Origin: an uncultured Campylobacter sp.
GTDB taxonomy: Bacteria > Campylobacterota > Campylobacteria > Campylobacterales > Campylobacteraceae
Assembly: GCF_938045465.1 (NCBI RefSeq)
Contig: NZ_CALIBF010000177.1
Span: 1 to 8,013, forward strand
Direction: 5' to 3'
Length of the DNA stretch: 8,013 nt
Below the pieces are notes generated by a model. The model did no database searches. It saw only the letters and a list, made by a program, of their open reading frames with translations, and was not told where the DNA came from. This document shows positions 1 through 5,500 of the stretch, piece by piece. The position numbers were made by a program, and so were the translations under genes. Every line of letters begins with the position of its first letter. Positions within the stretch are counted from its first letter, which is position 1.

Positions 1-127
1 TGTGGTGCTTTAAAAGCTCGCCGCAAGCCTCGCTCTCGATCGAGACGCAGACGCCGCCAAGATGAGCGATGAGATTACTCGCGCAATGCTTCGTGTTGCC
101 CGTAGCGCTAAAATAGATCGCTATCAT
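1..127 (-). CDS. Flavodoxin-like protein, EFR1 type (N-terminal 42 residues only)
   Basis: The first 42 codons of a gene that runs off the left edge of the window. The protein starts MIAIYFSATGNTKHCA: a short hydrophobic beta strand followed by S-A-T-G-N-T at residues 7-12, the FMN-phosphate loop of flavodoxins. The combination YFSATGNTKHC is typical of EFR1 family proteins, in which a flavodoxin-like N-terminal half is followed by a ferredoxin half with two [4Fe-4S] clusters; that second half would lie outside the window, so it is inferred. No signal peptide is seen, so the protein is probably cytoplasmic and carries electrons. The ATG at 127 is preceded by GGGAG (134-138) at 6 nt, and an in-frame stop lies at 161-163, which limits the start to this region. 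A plain flavodoxin or flavodoxin-domain oxidoreductase is the alternative. The gene lies 554 nt downstream of the FAD protein gene, too far to assume co-transcription. Confidence 0.72.
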   Translation of the reverse strand, partial: MIAIYFSATGNTKHCASNLIAHLGGVCVSIESEACGELLKHH

Positions 128-195
128 GCCCGTCTCCCGAGTTGCTTCGTGTGACGAATTTTAGCGAAATTTAGCGCCGTTGATTGCTAAGAGGA

Positions 196-385
196 TGAAA
201 TTTTACGCAAAAAGCGCATGAAATTTTAAAATCTGATCGCGCGATTGCGCCGCGGCGTCATAAAAGCGGCGGTTAAACCTAGTGTGCACGATATGCACAA
301 AACAGGGCTTACGCAGCGCGGACTCGGGAGCAGTCGTAAAATTTAGCGTTATGAAATTTTAAAATTTTAAGCATTTGAAATTTTA
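196..385. repeat. Four copies of the 10-bp word TGAAATTTTA
   Basis: The exact word TGAAATTTTA occurs at 196-205, 219-228, 352-361 and 376-385, all in the same orientation. Two copies extend to an identical 15-bp ATGAAATTTTAAAAT (218-232 and 351-365). The related AAATTTTAAAATTTTA string also occurs in the other intergenic region, near 2386-2402. Spacing is irregular, so this is not a tandem array or a CRISPR. Confidence 0.7.
283..299. promoter_or_regulatory. Operator-like palindrome TGTGCA-N5-TGCACA
   Basis: A perfect 6-bp inverted repeat, TGTGCA at 283-288 and TGCACA at 294-299, around a 5-nt spacer. The 17-bp size and symmetry suit a dimeric DNA-binding protein, and it lies about 156 nt upstream of the flavodoxin-like start codon. 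No regulator is identified. It could also be a small RNA hairpin or chance. Confidence 0.3.
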
Positions 386-399
386 TGCTTTGAATTTTA

Positions 400-421
400 C
401 CGCCGCGGCATTTGGCGACGG
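400..421 (-). terminator. GC-rich hairpin, possible weak terminator
   Basis: CCGCCGC (400-406) faces GCGACGG (415-421) around an 8-nt loop. In minus-strand RNA all seven positions pair, one as G-U; in plus-strand RNA that pair becomes a C-A mismatch, so the hairpin favours the minus transcript. The sequence after it (TAAAATTC) is AT-rich but has no clean U-tract, so terminator function is uncertain. It lies about 260 nt beyond the FAD protein stop codon. Confidence 0.25.
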
Positions 422-626
422 TACGGACGGTTCGCTGCTACTGCGCGCGCCGCCCGGCCCTCTCTAGCGCTACAGCTCGCGAGGCAGAGCCTTTTTAGAC
501 CGCGCACATTTTACCGCTTCGCACGCTAAGCCGCCTTGCCGGCCGCAATGTGCTTTGCCGCCTCGTATCTGATCGTAGATAGCGACACGCCGCGATTTAT
601 ATGGGCCGTTTAGGGCGTGCGGAGTA

Positions 627-664
627 TTTCGGCGCAAAGCACGTACCGCTACTTCGCGCCGAAA
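627..664. terminator. Stem-loop just past the FAD protein gene
   Basis: TTTCGGCGC (627-635) and GCGCCGAAA (656-664) form a perfect 9-bp stem with a 20-nt loop. The stem begins 17 nt after the stop codon of the FAD protein gene. Position and stability fit a transcript end or an RNA-stabilising 3' hairpin. Neither strand has a long U-tract after the stem, so it is not a textbook intrinsic terminator. Confidence 0.4.
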
Positions 665-681
665 TTTCGCAGGCACTAAAT

Positions 682-2232
682 TTAAGCCCCGATTGTTTCG
701 CCCGCGATCATTCCGAAAACCATACAATCAAGGATCGCGTAGGTTCCGAGCCTGCTCGCGCCGTGCACGCCGCCGGTTACTTCGCCCGCAGCCCAAAGCC
801 CCGGGATCGGCTCGTGAGTAAGGCTCGAGATGACCTGAGCTTTGGTATTGATCTCAAGTCCACCCATCGTGTGGTGTACCTTCGGCATCGTGCGGCTTGC
901 GTAAAACGGCGGCTTGGAAACGTCGATGCCGTCTAGCTTATCAACCACTTTGCCGAATTCGGGGTCTTTGCCCGCTTTGACGTAAGAGTTATAATCCGCG
1001 ACGGTCTTTAAAAACGGTTCCAGCGGCAGATTGTAAGCCTTCGCAAGCTCCTCTAGCGTGTCAAATTTCTTCACGACGCCCGCCTCCAGCGGCCTTGATG
1101 TATAGACCGGGTTACGCGCGGCGACGGCTTGAGAGTCGCAGACGTTTACCGGATAGTTGTCGTTTTTCTCGCTCTCGCCGATAACCTTAAAGCAGGCATC
1201 CGCCTTGATCTTGCGCCCTGCGTGCTCGTCCATAAAGCGCTTGCCTGTCTTTGGATCGACGGTCAGACCGTAGGTGTTGCAGCAGTGGTTGGTGAAATTT
1301 ACTGCGGCGCCGAAGCCCTTTTCATCTGGCGAGCAATACGGAAGGAACTGAATCCACGACGTTAGAAGGGTAAAAGCGCCGATTCTGTTTGCCGCTAGCA
1401 TCGCTCCCGCCGAGCTTCCCGGATGGTTGGTGCTGTCTATGCTAGGCACTACGCGCGGATCTTGGATCTGGCGGTACCATAGATCGCGTCCGTATCCGCC
1501 CGAAGCCAGTAAAACGCCGTCTTTGGCTTTATAGCTCTTTTTCTCGCCGCTTTTATTTTCCAGATCATCGCTAAAGAGTTTCGGATCAAATTTATACTCC
1601 TCGCGCGCTTCTACGCCTACGACGCGGCCGCTGTCGTCCACGATAAAATCGTCAAATTTCGTGCGGGTCTTGATCGTGACGTTGGAATCGTTTTGAAGCT
1701 TGTTCATCATCGGTTGGATGTAGCCCGAGCCCGAGCCGTTGGTTGATTGCAAGCTTCTTGCGACGCTGTGGCCGCTTTCAAAGATCAGCTTGTCGCTAAA
1801 TTCCGCTCCGCAGCCCACCAAAAGATCCACCGCATCGTTGCTGCGATCAAACATCACGCCTAAAAGATCGGTATGATTGAGCCCGAGTCCGTCTTTTACA
1901 GCATCGGCGATAAAAAGCTCCTTGCTATCCTTGATGCCTTGTGCGACTTGAAATTTATTCATCGGAGCAGCCATATTTCCGCCGTTGATGACGGAATTTC
2001 CGCCCGCGCGACCCATTTTTTCAAGCACCAGCACCTTTTTACCGCGTCCGCTAGCTTTAATCGCTGCGGCAAGTCCAGCAAAACCGGTGCCGATGATGAC
2101 GATGTCGTATTCCTCGTCAAATTTGACATCCTTGGCGTTTTGTGCCGCGCACGCGCTACTAGATCCCAGCGCAAGCGCCCCCGCACCCACCGCGCTAATC
2201 TTTAAAAAACTACGTCTTGATACGTCTTGCAT
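682..2232 (-). CDS. Tat-exported FAD-dependent reductase, flavocytochrome c / fumarate reductase flavoprotein family
   Basis: 516-aa FAD enzyme predicted to reduce (or oxidise) a small organic substrate in the periplasm. Residues 5-11, SRRSFLK, are a Tat twin-arginine motif, followed by a hydrophobic stretch and a likely cleavage near A29, so it is exported folded with its flavin. The Rossmann motif GTGFAG (48-53), the ribose-binding Glu71 and GGNS (77-80) bind FAD. VHHTMGG (452-458) and EVTGGVHGASRLG (484-496) are hallmarks of the flavocytochrome c type; His454 and Arg494 should match His504 and Arg544 of Shewanella Fcc3, and Arg340 may match the catalytic Arg402. The usual HPT and TEAVRG segments are replaced by FLPYCS (about 296-301) and NHCCNTYG (315-322), so the substrate is unlikely to be fumarate. 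There is no heme (CxxCH) motif and no FMN domain, so an external electron donor is needed. The ATG at 2232 is preferred over an in-frame TTG at 2238 that abuts the Shine-Dalgarno. Likely monocistronic. Confidence 0.9.
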   Translation of the reverse strand: MQDVSRRSFLKISAVGAGALALGSSSACAAQNAKDVKFDEEYDIVIIGTGFAGLAAAIKASGRGKKVLVLEKMGRAGGNSVINGGNMAAPMNKFQVAQGIKDSKELFIADAVKDGLGLNHTDLLGVMFDRSNDAVDLLVGCGAEFSDKLIFESGHSVARSLQSTNGSGSGYIQPMMNKLQNDSNVTIKTRTKFDDFIVDDSGRVVGVEAREEYKFDPKLFSDDLENKSGEKKSYKAKDGVLLASGGYGRDLWYRQIQDPRVVPSIDSTNHPGSSAGAMLAANRIGAFTLLTSWIQFLPYCSPDEKGFGAAVNFTNHCCNTYGLTVDPKTGKRFMDEHAGRKIKADACFKVIGESEKNDNYPVNVCDSQAVAARNPVYTSRPLEAGVVKKFDTLEELAKAYNLPLEPFLKTVADYNSYVKAGKDPEFGKVVDKLDGIDVSKPPFYASRTMPKVHHTMGGLEINTKAQVISSLTHEPIPGLWAAGEVTGGVHGASRLGTYAILDCMVFGMIAGETIGA

Positions 2233-2238
2233 TTGCAA

Positions 2239-2244
2239 CTCCTT
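2239..2244 (-). promoter_or_regulatory. Ribosome binding site deciding the FAD protein start
   Basis: AAGGAG on the minus strand ends 6 nt before the ATG at 2232, ideal spacing. The in-frame TTG at 2236-2238 directly abuts it with no spacer and cannot be the start, so the first two residues of the longer reading frame should be dropped. Confidence 0.85.
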
Positions 2245-2270
2245 TAATTAAAAGTGTATATTTAAAAGAA

Positions 2271-2299
2271 ATGATAACTCGAATTTAAAGGTAAGTCAA
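2271..2299 (-). promoter_or_regulatory. Sigma70-type promoter of the FAD protein gene
   Basis: On the minus strand, TTGACT (2294-2299, 5/6 to consensus) lies exactly 17 nt upstream of TATCAT (2271-2276, 5/6 to consensus). The expected transcript start is near 2264, giving a leader of about 32 nt that includes the AAGGAG site. It is downstream of the terminator of the preceding gene, which supports independent transcription. Confidence 0.65.
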
Positions 2300-2304
2300 A
2301 TAGA

Positions 2305-2314
2305 ATAACGTTAT
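2305..2314. promoter_or_regulatory. 10-bp palindrome ATAACGTTAT upstream of the -35 box
   Basis: A perfect palindrome centred about 45 bp upstream of the predicted transcript start and 5 bp upstream of the -35 hexamer, where activators often bind. The protein that might bind it is unknown. It does not match the FNR/CRP half-site (TTGAT or TGTGA). Confidence 0.3.
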
Positions 2315-2364
2315 GAATGGATAGTAAAAAGCTATGAAATTTAGGGATTAATATAAAATTTTGA

Positions 2365-2386
2365 AATTCGGCGGGCGAGCGGAATT
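2365..2386. other. Imperfect hairpin in the intergenic region
   Basis: AATTC (2365-2369) and GAATT (2382-2386) pair as a 5-bp stem that continues inward by two GC pairs after one mismatch. It is flanked on both sides by AT-rich sequence. It may be a secondary terminator or may have no function. Confidence 0.2.
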
Positions 2387-2433
2387 AAAATTTTAAAATT
2401 TTATCAGGCGCTCATTTGTGAAATATTCGCTTC

Positions 2434-2484
2434 AAATAAAAATCTCGGCGCGAAAATCGCAATTAATGCAAAATTCGCGCCGAG
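2434..2484 (-). terminator. Rho-independent terminator of the alpha-2-macroglobulin gene
   Basis: An 11-bp perfect stem, CTCGGCGCGAA (2444-2454) with TTCGCGCCGAG (2474-2484), encloses a 19-nt loop. In the minus-strand transcript it is followed at once by a U-rich run (ATTTTTATTTG, 2433-2443). It begins 18 nt after the stop codon at 2503. The other side of the stem lacks U's, so it acts in the minus direction only. Confidence 0.85.
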
Positions 2485-2502
2485 CCTTAAAATCGCTAAC
2501 CC

Positions 2503-5500
2503 TTAGCGAGCGACTTTAAATTTAAGCGTTTGCAGATCGTAGTTATTTACCTGCTCGTATTGCATATCCTCGATAGAGATCGCAGGAAGCGCGCACGAGC
2601 CAGCCATAATCACGTTTATCGGAGTATAGATGACGCCGCTGCTATTCTCTCCGTCTCGCGGATCATAATAGAAATAGCCGCTTTTTGGGAAGCGAAGCAC
2701 TCGGTCATACAGATACTCCGTGTGTTCTAGTGCCACGCTGTCTTGCATGCCCTCGACTCTAGCCTGCGCAGCCGAGCCCAGACGCTCATTGACCGCTTCA
2801 AAGCAGCTAGGCATCGCCTCGTCGATTACGAAATTATACAGATAATAATTCGCTCGCCAGCTGATCTTAGAGTAAATTTTCTGCCCTACTTTAAGCTTGT
2901 TTAGATCGACTATGTTGCCGCGAGCATCTATAAATTCACGATAAATTTCAATCCTCTTGCTATCCATAGAATGAGCGTTTAGACTCTGTATGCTCAAAGC
3001 CTCATGCTTTAAAGGCGCGCTTTCATATCCAAAGCCAAGAGCGGTAAAAAATAGCTCGCCATTGCCGCTCATCGGCGTAAATTCTATCGCGCCGTCTTTA
3101 ACCGCGAGTTTGGTATCTAACGGTGAATTGAAATTTTTCGCCTCGCCGTCGTATTTTAATGCAAAATGGGCTTCTTTTTTCGAATCCTTAAAATACTCAT
3201 CAAATCCGCGTATGACGCTCGCTCGCTCCTGCGTGTTGTTTATATTTTTTAGATCGCGAATGATCGCATCGACCGTGCGAGCCGTGCTATCATCTTTGAT
3301 GCCAGCCTTGCCAAATGCGTAAAGCTTAAAGGCAGCATCTCTTACGTCGCTAGCAAATGTCAAACCCGCTCCGTCTTCGGCGTAATCATAATCCATTTGG
3401 TTTATTTTTTCACGCATGAAGTTAAACTCGGTCGTCATATTGTGCTTTTTAAGTATCGCAGCCATAGCGATGCGAGCCATCGGCGAGTTGTCATAAAGGC
3501 CGTTGTCGTAAACGAAATTTATCTCATCGTCATCCAGCTTGCCGTATTGATCTAGCACGAAATCCGCATATACTCGAAGCGTCGCTTGATCTTCGTAGTC
3601 TGATTTTAAGGCGCTAAATATCAGCGATCTTTGCTTGTTGCTAAGGAATTTATAGCGCGTATCAAGCTCTAGTAAAACGTCGCTTGCGTAAATCGAAGCG
3701 TAGTAATTAGTAACGCCGTGAGCACTCCAGTAGCCGAAACTGCCGCTAGGTTTGAGGCGAGATAAAATTCTACTTGCATACTCGTTTACGCGGTTGGTTA
3801 AGGTTTTATTGGAGTCTTTGCGTGCGACATAATCAACCGCTATCATTCTTGAAGCAAGCTGTTCGGTGCAGCCGTAAGGATAGAGATATAGCTCGTCCGC
3901 TAGGCTAAAAGCATTAGGCGTAGCGCTGATGTGAGTATAAATTTCTTTATAACTCGGATCGATTTTGAGAGTTACCGGCTTATCGCCGTAGCTTACGTGA
4001 AATAGCTTCGAGCGCGGAAACTGGCTGATTATGTCAAATTCCACGTCGTTGCTAAATTTCTGCCCGTTTGCGTCAAGATCAAATTTAATATTTGCATCCG
4101 CAATATCAAGCGCGCTCGCGGTGAAGCTCGTATGCTTGACCTCAAGCGGTTTGAGCGTGAAATTTGCCTCACCGCCGCTTATAGCAACCGCAGGAGATGA
4201 GCTGATTTTCAAGACCGCCTTTTGCTCCTTATCGGTGGTGTTGATGAGCGTTAGCGGCACGGAAATTTCATCGCCGCGTACCATGTAGGTTAGATCTGCC
4301 GGTTTTATGATCACGTCGTCTCGAACCTTAGCTTCGACGTTTGCCGAGCCGATCGTAGCCGCCTCTCCGATAGCCATGGCACTTAGTCGAATCGTTGAGT
4401 TAAAATTTTTCGGCATCGCAAGCTCAAATTTCGCCTCGCCGTTTGCATCCGCTTTTGCGATCAGCATTTTGATAAATTTTTTCTGCTTTTTGTTTTCGAC
4501 CGGGCTTAAATTCCGTTTAGCTTTCGCCATCACGCCGTCGCCGCCGAAGCTTAGCTCTTTAGCAGTAGTTTGATACACGCTAAGATCGTCGTAAATGTCA
4601 AAGTACCGCAGCGCAAAATACGCGCTAACGTCAAACGCCTTAAATGCATCGAGCTCCTCTTGTGAGACGATATCTAAAATTCCAAGATCGACTGCGTAGA
4701 GTATGACTTTGGAATTTGGCTCGCTTTTTACGCTGATCTGCGCGTTTTGGCCGTTTTTGTAGCTTTTCTCGGCCAGGATTTGCACGCCAGCCTTGTGCGA
4801 GCTCGCATCTAGCGCCACCGGCACGTTTGCATAGGCTCTAAGCGGCATCGCAGCGGGTGTCGCAGCGCGCGCGATTACAGCGTTGATGTGTCCTCCGACG
4901 AAATTATCCGGTACGCTAAGCTCAAATTCCGCGCTACCGCCTTTTATGGATAGAATTTTATAGTCGTAAACCTGCTCGCCTACGAGCGAGATATTTAGCA
5001 CGCCGCTTTCTACCGGCGAATTGATGACGCCTTTAATTTTATCTCCGGCTTTAACCTTGTCGCTTGCGAGTTTGATTTTAGCGCTTTGTACGTCTTTAGC
5101 GTTTACTCGTCCATAATATCCCCAGCCGCTTACGTCCACGCGCACGCCAGCACTTGCGCCGCTTGAGTAATCGTTTGCGACGATTAGATAATTGCCGCCG
5201 TTTTGGAATTTGTACTCAAACTCGCGCGCATCGGTGCTAACGGCGCTTACGAGATTAAAGCTTTCTTGCTCGACGTATCTGTTGCCGTCATAAACGTAAG
5301 TAAAATCGTCTCGGTAAATTTCAACGTCGATCTTGCCTTTGACGTCGGTTTTAGTTTTGGAATCTAGTAGCGCAAAGCCGAATTTTACGCTATCTCCGCT
5401 TGAAATAAAATCCTTGCTCGCGCGAATTCCTACGATACGATCATAAGGCAGATAGCTCAGGCTACGATATGCGCTTACGTTTTTGCCCTCCTCGGTTACG

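Larger units (their letters stand above)
128..681. other. Long intergenic region without a convincing gene
   Basis: 554 nt between the FAD protein gene and the flavodoxin-like gene. Reading both strands, I find only short frames with no ribosome binding site and arginine- or cysteine-rich, low-quality translations. The half next to the FAD gene (about 400-680) is GC-rich, while the half next to the flavodoxin-like gene (about 180-400) is dominated by AT words. It contains the hairpins, the palindrome and the repeated word listed separately. The promoter of the flavodoxin-like gene must lie here if that gene is transcribed on its own, but many TAAAAT-like hexamers are present and none has a convincing -35 box. 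An unannotated small RNA or a decayed gene cannot be excluded. Confidence 0.6.

Noticed and set aside
187..219. 10-codon minus-strand frame (MRFLRKISSS)
   Set aside because: No ribosome binding site; chance occurrence at this length is expected.
226..261. 11-codon minus-strand frame (MTPRRNRAIRF) in the flavodoxin-like upstream region
   Set aside because: No ribosome binding site and no leader-peptide pattern such as repeated regulatory codons.
196..385. Possible CRISPR or tandem array from repeated TGAAATTTTA
   Set aside because: The repeats are 10-15 bp with irregular spacing and no spacers of constant length.
475..496. Plus-strand GCTC...GAGC followed by CTTTTT, terminator-like
   Set aside because: The stem is only 4 bp and no plus-strand gene lies upstream of it.
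470..727. 85-codon minus-strand frame overlapping the end of the FAD protein gene
   Set aside because: It starts from TTG without a ribosome binding site, overlaps the FAD gene in another frame, and its arginine-rich translation matches nothing recognisable.
601..936. 111-codon plus-strand frame
   Set aside because: Most of it is antisense to the conserved C-terminal part of the FAD protein; the rest has no start signal.
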